This document shows, piece by piece, positions 50,956 through 59,547 of a stretch of DNA of 64,000 bases; position 1 is the first letter of the stretch; every line of letters begins with the position of its first letter. The stretch lies in contig JBFFMY010000001.1 of assembly GCA_041563475.1 (NCBI GenBank), positions 1-64,000 on the forward strand, given 5' to 3'. The notes below the pieces were generated by a model. That model made no database searches, had not been told where the DNA came from, and saw only the letters and a program-made list of their open reading frames with translations. Source of the stretch: CAJXZP01 sp041563475. GTDB lineage: Bacteria; Bacteroidota; Bacteroidia; Flavobacteriales_G; Salibacteraceae. Position numbers and translations under genes: made by a program.

Positions 50956-51345
50956 AAGGTCGTTTTGCTTTTATACCTATTATTCGTATTAAAATGCGAA
51001 TAATCATCAACACAAGAAATCATATTTAGTTCGTTTAACAACATTTGCTAACTATTCGAACTGAAGAATGGAAAACACTTCCTAAAAGGCTTATTCCTCT
51101 CTCAATTTCTGCCAATGTTGGTTCTTTCGTTTTTTCCATTTTACCTGTTTAGTTCGTTAATCTAGTTGTGTTTTGCCTAAAAAGAAAACACATTTTCTGA
51201 CACTGCAAAATACAAAAAAGGCAAGCAATCAACTCCATTTCTTTAACTCCCTGTGTTCCATTCATCAGAAAAATCAACCACTTACAAAAAACTATGCCTC
51301 AGCTAAATAATTACTCTTATTTTTAGATTTCCAAAAATCAATTTT
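50956..51345. other. 390-base intergenic region with one small hairpin
   Basis: No protein or RNA gene is evident. Near its left end is an inverted repeat ATTATTCG (50979-50986) and CGAATAAT (50997-51004) with a 10-base loop and no strong T run, possibly a weak stop for the rimB/rimK operon. A TATTTTTA box (51318-51325, one mismatch to TAnnTTTG) precedes the tricorn-like gene at 51346 by 20 bases. The rest, 51005-51310, holds no structure that I could recognise. Confidence 0.5.
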
Positions 51346-54300
51346 ATGAAAAAAATATTCGCTCTCCTTACACTTGCCGCAACCTCCTATTTTGCAACAG
51401 GTCAACAATCCGATTCTCCGGATGCCTTAATGTTACGTTTTCCAGACGTTTCCGCGAGTGAAATCACTTTTGTATATGCAGAAGATATCTGGGTTGCGCC
51501 CATTGATGGAGGAATGGCTCGAAGAGTTACTTCTACGGTTGGAATGGAATATTATCCGAAATTTTCCCCGGATGGAAAAACTATTGCTTTTAGTGGGAGT
51601 TACGATGGAAATTATGATGTGTACACTATTAATAGAGAAGGATACAATGTTAAACGACTTACTTATCACCCGGGTTACGATCGAAACATAGATTGGAAAC
51701 CAGATGGTAGTTCTGTTCTGTTTAGTTCACGTAGAAAATCCCCCTCCAACCGTTTTAATCAATTTTATACCATTGAAAAAGAGGGGGGTAACTTAGAACA
51801 ATTGCCCCTGTTTTTTGCGGAAATTGGATGTTATAGTGCAGATGCTTCACAAATTGCGTATCAGTTCTTGAACCGTACTACTCGAAATTGGAAACGCTAC
51901 CAAGGTGGAACTGCAAGTGATCTATTAATTTATGATTTTAAAACGAATAAATCAACGCAAATCACTGATTACAAAGGAACGGATGCGTTACCTATGTGGA
52001 GCGGAAATAAAATCTACTTTTTAAGTGATAGAGGGGAAAATCATAAAACCAATATTTGGTCGTACAACACCACCGATAAATCCTTTAAACAAGAAACGAA
52101 TTTTGATGTATATGATGTGAAATTTCCAAGTTTAGGTCCTGAAAACATTGTATTAGAAAACGGTGGAAAATTGCATTTATTTAACCTCGCTTCCGGTAAA
52201 ACAAGCCCTATTGAAATTCAAGTTCCATCGGAGCATATTGATAGCCGAACAGAGTGGAAAGACTTGAGCAAATCAGTTAATTCGTATTTCATTTCCCCAA
52301 CAGGTAAACGCGGGTTATTTGAAGCTCGAGGTGAAATTTTTACGGTTCCTGCGGAAAGTGGAATTACTCAGAATCTAACCAACACTTCAGATGCCCATGA
52401 ACAAAGCCCAAACTGGTCTCCTGATGGGAAATCAATAGCTTACTTTTCAGATGCCTCTGGAGAATATCAATTAGTTGTTAGGCCTTCAGATGGTTCTGGT
52501 GAACCAACCACGTTAACTAATTTCAAAGAAGGGTATTATACGGGTACACTATGGTCGCCTGATAGTAAAAAAATTGCGTTTACGCATTTTGATGGAACCC
52601 TATATTACATTGATGTGGATACCAAAAAAGTGATTAAAGTAGACCGCAGTGAGATGAATCCAATACGTGGTTACTCTTGGTCTTCCGATAGTAAATGGAT
52701 TACTTACGCGAAAGCTTCCAACGGTCAAAACTCTGTTATTATAGCTTATCATCTAACCGATAACTCTATCAAAACATTAACTAGTCCTTTCTACAATTGT
52801 GGTAATCCCGTGTTTTCAAAAGATGGGAAATACCTTTTTTATACTTCCAACCGCCATTTTATGCCTACCTATAGCAACTTTGATGGCACATGGGTGTATA
52901 ACAATTCGGATGTATTGATGGCCGCGACTTTATTGAGTTCTGATGCTTCTGTTATAGCACCTAAAAACGATATGGAAAAAATAGCCGAGGACGATGATAC
53001 GGATGAAAAAGAAGAGGTTAAAACAGACAAAAAGGATAAAAAAGAAAAGTCCGAAGAAAAAAAGGATGAGGATTTAAAAATCGATGTAGAAGGATTCGAA
53101 GCACGGTCTGTGCAACTACCTGTAGCCCCTGGAAACTTTGGCTCTCTTACAACCGCAGATGGTAAATTAATTTATTCTTCTTTTAGCAAATCAGGTTCGC
53201 CTGAGATAAAATATTGGGATGTTGAAGCGCAAGAAGAAAAAACTATAATTTCAGGCTCGTTCGGCTATGAATTATCTTCTGACGGAAGTAAAATTATGTA
53301 CGGAGCTATGGGCGGATATGCTATTATCAGTGTGCAGGAAGGTCAAAAGCCTGGTGATGGTTCTTTAAATTTAAGTGACGTAAAGGCCCAAATTAACCCC
53401 GTACAAGAATGGACTCAGATATTTAACGAGGCATGGCGTTTACAAAGGGATTTCTTTTACGATAAAAACATGCATGGCGTGGATTGGAAAGAAATTCATA
53501 CCCGTTACGGAAAGTTAATGCCGTATTGCACGAGTCGTAGCGATTTAAATTACATCATTGGTGAAATGATTGCCGAACTAAACGTGGGTCACGCCTATGT
53601 GGGTGGAGGAGATCAACCTAGAGGAGAAAATATTGGTGTTGGAATGTTAGGTGCTGATCTTTCGGTAAGTTCTAATGGCGGGATACGCATTGACAAAATT
53701 TATTCTGGTGGGCCATGGGATATAGAAGAGCGCTCTCCATTAAATGATCCAGGAATAAATGTAAAAGAAGGGGAATTTGTTGTTGCAATTAATCACAAAA
53801 CTATTGGGAAAGTAGGAAACCCCTACGAACCATTTCAAGGGTTGAATAACAAAGTGGTTATTTTATCCGTGGCTAGTTCATCTGATGGAAAGGATGTGAG
53901 AGATGTGGAAATTACGTTAATGAACGATGAATCTCGTTTACGCAATTTAGCTTGGATTGAGTCGAATAGACAAAAAGTACTGAAAGCAACTAACGGGATG
54001 TGCGGCTACATTTATGTGCCAAACACAGGTGTTGATGGCCAAAATGAATTGTTTAGAATGTACCAAGGACAGTCTCATTTGAAATCATTAATAATTGATG
54101 AGCGCTGGAACAGTGGGGGTCAAATTCCTGATCGTTTTGTGGAGTTAATTAATAGACCAATACGCAGTTATTTTTCGCGAAGAGACTTAACGCCCTTTCC
54201 AATACCATTCAACGGTATGACAGGACCAAGAGTAATGTTAGCCAATCAATGGGCTGGTTCTGGTGGAGATATGTTTCCATACATTTTTAAACAAGAAAAA

Positions 54301-54615
54301 GTAGGTCCAGTAGTTGGAAAAAGAACCTGGGGTGGTTTGGTTGGAATTAGTGGAATTCCGCCTTTAGTAGATGGCGGATTTTTAACCTCTCCTAACTTCG
54401 CGTTTTTTAATCTAGATGGAAACTGGGATGTTGAAGGATACGGTGTTGATCCAGATTATGAAGTAAACGCCATGCCAGAAGATATGTATAATGGACTTGA
54501 TGCGCAATTGGATAAAGCCATTGAATTAATCAATGGCGGACTAAAGGCAAATCCACCTGTTGAGGTAAAAGAACCCGTTTTCCCTATTAAAACAGGTATT
54601 GGAAATCCAAAATAA
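51346..54615 (+). CDS. Tricorn-like S41 peptidase with N-terminal propeller
   Basis: 1089 residues. Signal peptide MKKIFALLTLAATSYFATGQ, then TolB-like propeller blades (ISPDGKTIAFSGSYDGNYDV; WSPDGKSIAYFSD), a charged low-complexity linker near 545-580 rich in Lys, Glu and Asp (DDDTDEKEEVKTDKKD), a PDZ region and the S41 core. The catalytic Ser is Ser972 in ANQWAGSGGDMF, matching the tricorn protease pattern; WRLQRDFFYDKNMHGVDW is the tricorn core signature. Secreted or periplasmic peptide degrader. Standalone gene with a hairpin terminator at 54637. Confidence 0.93.
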   Translation: MKKIFALLTLAATSYFATGQQSDSPDALMLRFPDVSASEITFVYAEDIWVAPIDGGMARRVTSTVGMEYYPKFSPDGKTIAFSGSYDGNYDVYTINREGYNVKRLTYHPGYDRNIDWKPDGSSVLFSSRRKSPSNRFNQFYTIEKEGGNLEQLPLFFAEIGCYSADASQIAYQFLNRTTRNWKRYQGGTASDLLIYDFKTNKSTQITDYKGTDALPMWSGNKIYFLSDRGENHKTNIWSYNTTDKSFKQETNFDVYDVKFPSLGPENIVLENGGKLHLFNLASGKTSPIEIQVPSEHIDSRTEWKDLSKSVNSYFISPTGKRGLFEARGEIFTVPAESGITQNLTNTSDAHEQSPNWSPDGKSIAYFSDASGEYQLVVRPSDGSGEPTTLTNFKEGYYTGTLWSPDSKKIAFTHFDGTLYYIDVDTKKVIKVDRSEMNPIRGYSWSSDSKWITYAKASNGQNSVIIAYHLTDNSIKTLTSPFYNCGNPVFSKDGKYLFYTSNRHFMPTYSNFDGTWVYNNSDVLMAATLLSSDASVIAPKNDMEKIAEDDDTDEKEEVKTDKKDKKEKSEEKKDEDLKIDVEGFEARSVQLPVAPGNFGSLTTADGKLIYSSFSKSGSPEIKYWDVEAQEEKTIISGSFGYELSSDGSKIMYGAMGGYAIISVQEGQKPGDGSLNLSDVKAQINPVQEWTQIFNEAWRLQRDFFYDKNMHGVDWKEIHTRYGKLMPYCTSRSDLNYIIGEMIAELNVGHAYVGGGDQPRGENIGVGMLGADLSVSSNGGIRIDKIYSGGPWDIEERSPLNDPGINVKEGEFVVAINHKTIGKVGNPYEPFQGLNNKVVILSVASSSDGKDVRDVEITLMNDESRLRNLAWIESNRQKVLKATNGMCGYIYVPNTGVDGQNELFRMYQGQSHLKSLIIDERWNSGGQIPDRFVELINRPIRSYFSRRDLTPFPIPFNGMTGPRVMLANQWAGSGGDMFPYIFKQEKVGPVVGKRTWGGLVGISGIPPLVDGGFLTSPNFAFFNLDGNWDVEGYGVDPDYEVNAMPEDMYNGLDAQLDKAIELINGGLKANPPVEVKEPVFPIKTGIGNPK

Positions 54616-54636
54616 CAATTGAATTATAATAGATTG

Positions 54637-54669
54637 AAAAAAGAGCGGCTCATAGGTCGCTCTTTTTTT
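54637..54669 (+). terminator. Rho-independent terminator after the tricorn-like gene
   Basis: AAAAAAGAGCG (54637-54647) and CGCTCTTTTTT (54658-54668) form an 11-bp stem with a 10-base loop and a T tract, 22 bases after the stop. Confidence 0.88.
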
Positions 54670-54737
54670 GTGTTCTACTTTGGTAATAACTAATCAATAT
54701 CTAAACCTATTGACTTTATTGTTTTGATTATGAGCCT

Positions 54738-54745
54738 TATATTTA
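54738..54745 (+). promoter_or_regulatory. Possible -7 element before the Gly-rich T9SS gene
   Basis: TATATTTA (one mismatch to TAnnTTTG) lies 20 bases before the ATG at 54766. It supports that ATG rather than the TTG at 54724, which would lie upstream of the promoter element. Confidence 0.4.
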
Positions 54746-54765
54746 CGGGTATTAATATCCATTAC

Positions 54766-56742
54766 ATGAAAAACAGCTTGTTTCCATTTTTTTCCTCACT
54801 TTTTTCTTTCGTTTTTTTATTCTATTCTTCTTTCGTTTTTGCTCAAACGCCAATTTCTGGAGTGGTAAATACTTATGTGGAAGTGGTTAGTGTGGACAAC
54901 GTTGCGAATACAGTTACCGTTTCATCTTCTGCAAATTTTCAAATTGGCGACCACGTTCTTATTATTCAAATGCAAGGAGCCACAATTGATCAATCTCAAA
55001 CAGCAGCTTTCGGATCAATCACCAACTATAACAATTGCGGGAACTATGAGTTTCAAGTAATCTGTGATGTACAAGGCAATACATTCACGTTTAATCACAA
55101 CTTAATTAATTCCTATACCTCATCAGAATCTGTACAAATTGTAAAGGTAGCGAGCTATCAAAACGCATTGCTTTCTGGGGACTTAACCGCTCAACCATGG
55201 AATGGTACAACTGGAGGTGTTTTGGTCATAGACGCGGTTACTCTTGATTTAGGAGCTTTCAATATTGACGTTACTGGACAAGGGTTTAGAGGCGGTGAGG
55301 CAGTTCCTTCTGGTCAGAATTGTTTTTTCCTTTCGGACGAATCTTACTATTCTAGTTTTTCCAGTACAGATGAAAAAGCAAAAAAAGGAGAAGGAATCGC
55401 GAAATATATACCCAATAAAGAATGCGGTCGTGGATCTCAGGCCAATGGTGGTGGTGGTGGAAACAACCATAATGGTGGCGGAAGCGGTGGTTCAAATTAT
55501 GGAGCTGGCGGTGAAGGTGGTCAACGCATAAAAGAATCCGCTTTTGTTTGTGGTTCGGTAACGGGCACCTCGGCTCCTTCCTTAAGTTCTGGGTACACGG
55601 GCAACAAAATATTTATGGGGGGTGGCGGTGGCGCTGGCCATGGAAATAATACCGGAATTAATGGGGAAAGTGGTCTAAATGGAGGAGGAATTATTCTCAT
55701 TAAAGCCCAATCAATTACTGGCAATACTCAATCTATTTTAGCCAATGGAACTGATTCTCCTATTAACGCAAATGGGGATGGGGCCGGTGGCGGAGGAGCT
55801 GGAGGAACTGTATTAATTCAATCTAACACCTATACAAACACCCTCAATATTGAAGCAAATGGAAGTAACGGAATAAACACCAACAACGGAGGTTCTAATA
55901 ATTGTTCTGGCCCAGGAGGTGGGGCCGGTGGGGGGATAATATGGGTTTCGGGTAATTCTGTTTCCCCTAATATTATCTCATCTGTTTTGGGGGGATCGGC
56001 AGGCATTATTGCTACAACATCCCAAACAAATTGTACTGTTGGGAGTACTAATGGTGGTCAATCCGGGCAGGATGGTATAGTTCAATCTAATTTAATTCTT
56101 AACCAAGGAAACATAACATATAATGTTACTGCCCTGAACCAAGATGCGTGTGATGGGTTTGTTAGTCCAAGTGGAAAATACATTTGGACCACCTCCGGAA
56201 CGTATATGGATACGCTTATTCCGCAGGTTGGATGTGATAGTGTTTTTGTTATTAACCTCACAATCAACCAGGTTGATACTACGGTTTTTCAAAGTCAACT
56301 CCAATTGGTTTCTGCTGTTGCTGGGGCAGTTTATCAATGGTTAGACTGCGAAAACAATTACGCAATCATTCCCGGTGAAACCAACCAATCATTCACAGCA
56401 AAATCAAATGGCAGTTATGCACTTAAAATAACAGAAAACGGCTGTACGGACACCTCATCATGTCATGCTATCACTAATGTTGGGCTTTTTGAAATTGGTT
56501 TTAATTCCAATTTACGGGTATACCCAAATCCTACTTCTGGTATATTAAACATTGAATTAGGTGATAATTGTCTAGGGGTAACTACTTCCATTTATACTGT
56601 TTCTGGTCAATTGATAACGCGTAAAAACTTTGAAAACGTATCCGAAATTGTTTTGAGTTTTGACGGAGATCCAAGCGTTTATATGTTAAAAATAGAAACG
56701 AATAATGGCCAATTTGCCATTATTAAAATTATAAAAGAATGA
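54766..56742 (+). CDS. Gly-rich T9SS type A surface protein
   Basis: 658 residues from the ATG at 54766; a TTG at 54724 would add 14 residues upstream of the likely -7 box. Signal peptide MKNSLFPFFSSLFSFVFLFYSSFVFAQ. The middle (about 210-400) is very Gly-rich (GGGGGNNHNGGGSGGS, MGGGGGAGHG, GPGGGAGGG), a pattern seen in elastic or amyloid-like secreted proteins. A C-terminal T9SS sorting domain follows (LRVYPNPTSGILNIELG). It overlaps the DUF2891 gene by 4 bases. No enzyme motif. Confidence 0.85.
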   Translation: MKNSLFPFFSSLFSFVFLFYSSFVFAQTPISGVVNTYVEVVSVDNVANTVTVSSSANFQIGDHVLIIQMQGATIDQSQTAAFGSITNYNNCGNYEFQVICDVQGNTFTFNHNLINSYTSSESVQIVKVASYQNALLSGDLTAQPWNGTTGGVLVIDAVTLDLGAFNIDVTGQGFRGGEAVPSGQNCFFLSDESYYSSFSSTDEKAKKGEGIAKYIPNKECGRGSQANGGGGGNNHNGGGSGGSNYGAGGEGGQRIKESAFVCGSVTGTSAPSLSSGYTGNKIFMGGGGGAGHGNNTGINGESGLNGGGIILIKAQSITGNTQSILANGTDSPINANGDGAGGGGAGGTVLIQSNTYTNTLNIEANGSNGINTNNGGSNNCSGPGGGAGGGIIWVSGNSVSPNIISSVLGGSAGIIATTSQTNCTVGSTNGGQSGQDGIVQSNLILNQGNITYNVTALNQDACDGFVSPSGKYIWTTSGTYMDTLIPQVGCDSVFVINLTINQVDTTVFQSQLQLVSAVAGAVYQWLDCENNYAIIPGETNQSFTAKSNGSYALKITENGCTDTSSCHAITNVGLFEIGFNSNLRVYPNPTSGILNIELGDNCLGVTTSIYTVSGQLITRKNFENVSEIVLSFDGDPSVYMLKIETNNGQFAIIKIIKE

Positions 56743-57839
56743 AACATCTATTGAATTTCATTTTCGTAATATCTCTTTTTTACAGCTGTAATTCTGAAGA
56801 TAAAACAGTAGAACAATCTGATTTACAAAACACTTCTACCACCTTAAAACTAAATATTCAGCAAGCTAATAGGTTGGCTAAATTGCCTTTAAACTGTATT
56901 CAAACAGAGTATCCAAATAAGCTCGGACAAGTCCTTGCGAGTAAAGAAAACTTAGGAGAGCCGAGTCAATTACACCCCGCCTTTTATGGGTGTTTTGATT
57001 GGCATTCTTCGGTACACGGGCATTGGTCCTTGGTGAAGTTACTCAAAGATTTTCCTGAAATGGAATACGCGCAAATTGCCAGAGAAAAGCTAAGAATGAA
57101 CCTTTCTAAAGAAAATATTCTCGCTGAAGTGGCCTACTTTAAACAAAAACAAAACACCACCTATGAACGCACCTACGGCTGGGCTTGGGAATTAAAACTG
57201 GCCGAAGAACTGCATACATGGAACGATTCTTTAGCCCGTGAATTAGAGCTTAATTTAATGCCATTAACCCTTTTAATTGCGCAAAAATTTATCGATTTTC
57301 TTCCAAGTTTACATTACCCCATTCGTGTAGGAGAACATCCAAACACCGCTTTTGGATTGTCTTTCGCATGGGATTATGCGCTAGAAATGAAGGATACGGT
57401 TTTGCTAAATGCAATTGATTCGACCGCTCATAGGTTTTATGCTTTGGATGCGAACTGCCCACTCAGCTGGGAGCCGAGTGGTTCTGATTTTTTATCTCCT
57501 TGTTTCGAAGAAATTGATATCATGCGAAGAGTGCTAACCCCTACTAACTTCAAAGAGTGGTTAAACGCGTTTGCTCCTCAGTTAAAGGATAAAAAATTTA
57601 CCCTTAAGCCTGGCGTGGTCTCCGATCGAACAGATGGCAAACTTGTACATTTAGATGGCTTAAATTTTAGTCGCGCATGGGTGCTATACGGCTTGGCCAA
57701 ACAATACCCAGAATACCATCATTTAGTTTCTGTAGCGAATTCACACATTGAATACTCTTTACCAAGCTTATTTGGCGATAGCTACGAGGGTGGGCATTGG
57801 TTAGGAACATTTGCTATTTATGCTTTGAGTACACGTTAA
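56739..57839 (+). CDS. DUF2891-domain lipoprotein
   Basis: 366 residues. The N-terminus MKHLLNFIFVISLFYSCNSE ends in a lipobox-like LFYSC, so it is probably an outer- or inner-membrane lipoprotein. The body matches DUF2891: HPAFYGCFDWHSSVHGHWSLVKLL and FGLSFAWDYA, SGSDFLSPC, an alpha-toroid-like protein, function unknown. It shares ATGA with the upstream T9SS gene, so the two are co-translated. Downstream at 33 bases is another T9SS protein. Confidence 0.87.
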   Translation: MKHLLNFIFVISLFYSCNSEDKTVEQSDLQNTSTTLKLNIQQANRLAKLPLNCIQTEYPNKLGQVLASKENLGEPSQLHPAFYGCFDWHSSVHGHWSLVKLLKDFPEMEYAQIAREKLRMNLSKENILAEVAYFKQKQNTTYERTYGWAWELKLAEELHTWNDSLARELELNLMPLTLLIAQKFIDFLPSLHYPIRVGEHPNTAFGLSFAWDYALEMKDTVLLNAIDSTAHRFYALDANCPLSWEPSGSDFLSPCFEEIDIMRRVLTPTNFKEWLNAFAPQLKDKKFTLKPGVVSDRTDGKLVHLDGLNFSRAWVLYGLAKQYPEYHHLVSVANSHIEYSLPSLFGDSYEGGHWLGTFAIYALSTR

Positions 57840-57872
57840 GTTTTGATACCATTTTTTCCTTAATTTTAAACC

Positions 57873-59486
57873 ATGAGATTAGGGATTTTCGTTTTCGTTT
57901 TATTTTTTATTTGGATACCCTCCGGTTTTGTGTGCGCGCAAAATCCAACTATCCAATGGTGGTTTAACACCAATGATTTTTCTGCTGGCCAAACAGCTGC
58001 AGAAGATATTGATGGCGATGGAAAACTAGAGGTCGTTTTTGGGTGTTACAGAAACGATAGCACCATTTATGCCTTAAATGCAGAAGATGGAACCTTGCTG
58101 TGGAAATACAACGCTGCCTATTCTTCCAGCTACCAAGGATGTAATGATGTTGCTCCAATTATTTATGACGTTGATAACAACGGCTCGCTAGAAGTAATTG
58201 TTCCCAGTTCGTGCAACCCGAGAACGTTTTGTTTCAATGGCACTAATGGCACTATTAAATGGTCTACGCCAACCCGAGGAAGTGATTCGCCCCCTACCAT
58301 TGCAGATATAGATAATGATGGTAAACCTGAAATTTTACATGGAGAATTTGGTGGGTATGTTTTGGCAATAAACGCGCTTGACGGATCCATAAAGTGGGAA
58401 ATATTGGTAGATTCAAACTCTTGGGTTCAAACGGCTCCTACTATTGTTGATTTAGATACTGATGGCCAATTAGATTTTGTTGTGGCGACATGGAATTTTA
58501 ATTATCAAGATAGCATTTTTGCTTTCCGTGGAAATGACCAAACTAGGCTCTGGGCATTCCCTGTTCACGACCATATGTATCATGGTTCTGCGGTTGCCGA
58601 CCTGGATGCCGATGGAAAACCAGAAATTGTTATTGGTTCGTACAATGACACTTTGTATTGCCTAAACGGAGAAGACGGTTCGTTGAAATGGAGTTATACA
58701 GGTTCTGGGTATATTGGTGCACCCGCAACCATTGGAGATATTGATAATGACGGATATTGCGAAGTAATTTGTGTGAATGGATCGTACGTAACTGCTCTCT
58801 CTCATACCGGTGCGGTAAAATGGAATTTTCTAATTCCCAATTTTGGTCAAGCTTTTCGTGGGGTAGCATTAGCAGATGTAAATGACGATGCTTATTTAGA
58901 TGTTGTTTTCGGCTCCAGTAAAGGTCCGCTTATTGGTTTAGATGGAAATAATGGTGCTTTACTATTTAGTTTAGACCTCGCAAATCATTATGGAAACCCC
59001 TTATTTTCATTACAACATGCGCCCGTAATTGCTGATTTTAATGGAGATGATACGCTGGATGTATTTATTGTGGGAGGTTACGGAACATCTTCCAATATTT
59101 CTGCAAATTTTGGCCGAGCCTATATGGTGTCAATTGGTAAAGGAAATGGACCCGAATGGTTAATGTTTCAACACGATATTTTAAGGCAATCTTCTGTATG
59201 TGCAGCCACTCCATCTGGAGTTGAGGCACTTTCTCCATCAAATAATGAAGAACTAAAAGTGTACCCAAATCCGGCAAGAAACACCGTTACTTTTGAGTTT
59301 ATACACAAAACACGTGAGCCTCATTCGTTAATCGTTTACAATTCATTAGGGAAAGAAATCTATCACCGTAAAGTAATTAGCGGATTTGATGTAGATGTTT
59401 CCTCTTGGTTAAATGGGCTTTATTTCTATAAAATAATAACTGCGAATCAGGAAGAGTCCACTGGAAAATTTATTGTTTCTCGTTAA
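57873..59486 (+). CDS. FG-GAP/VCBS-repeat T9SS protein
   Basis: 537 residues. Signal peptide (LGIFVFVLFFIWIPSGFVCAQ), then eight FG-GAP-like repeats marked by DIDGDGKLEVVFG, DVDNNGSLEVIV, DIDNDGKPEILHG, DLDTDGQLDFVVA, DLDADGKPEIVIG, DIDNDGYCEVIC, DVNDDAYLDVVFG and DFNGDDTLDVFIV, about 45-65 residues apart, each with a Ca-binding DxDxDG-type loop. PQQ-like turns such as DGTLLWKY and DGSLKWSY are interleaved. A C-terminal T9SS domain ends the protein (KVYPNPARNTVTFEF). Likely a beta-propeller adhesin or surface sensor. Confidence 0.88.
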   Translation: MRLGIFVFVLFFIWIPSGFVCAQNPTIQWWFNTNDFSAGQTAAEDIDGDGKLEVVFGCYRNDSTIYALNAEDGTLLWKYNAAYSSSYQGCNDVAPIIYDVDNNGSLEVIVPSSCNPRTFCFNGTNGTIKWSTPTRGSDSPPTIADIDNDGKPEILHGEFGGYVLAINALDGSIKWEILVDSNSWVQTAPTIVDLDTDGQLDFVVATWNFNYQDSIFAFRGNDQTRLWAFPVHDHMYHGSAVADLDADGKPEIVIGSYNDTLYCLNGEDGSLKWSYTGSGYIGAPATIGDIDNDGYCEVICVNGSYVTALSHTGAVKWNFLIPNFGQAFRGVALADVNDDAYLDVVFGSSKGPLIGLDGNNGALLFSLDLANHYGNPLFSLQHAPVIADFNGDDTLDVFIVGGYGTSSNISANFGRAYMVSIGKGNGPEWLMFQHDILRQSSVCAATPSGVEALSPSNNEELKVYPNPARNTVTFEFIHKTREPHSLIVYNSLGKEIYHRKVISGFDVDVSSWLNGLYFYKIITANQEESTGKFIVSR

Positions 59487-59547
59487 TAAAAACCCACAGA
59501 AAAGATGCTAATTATATTTGATGCGTTGCATAATTACCATCACAGGC

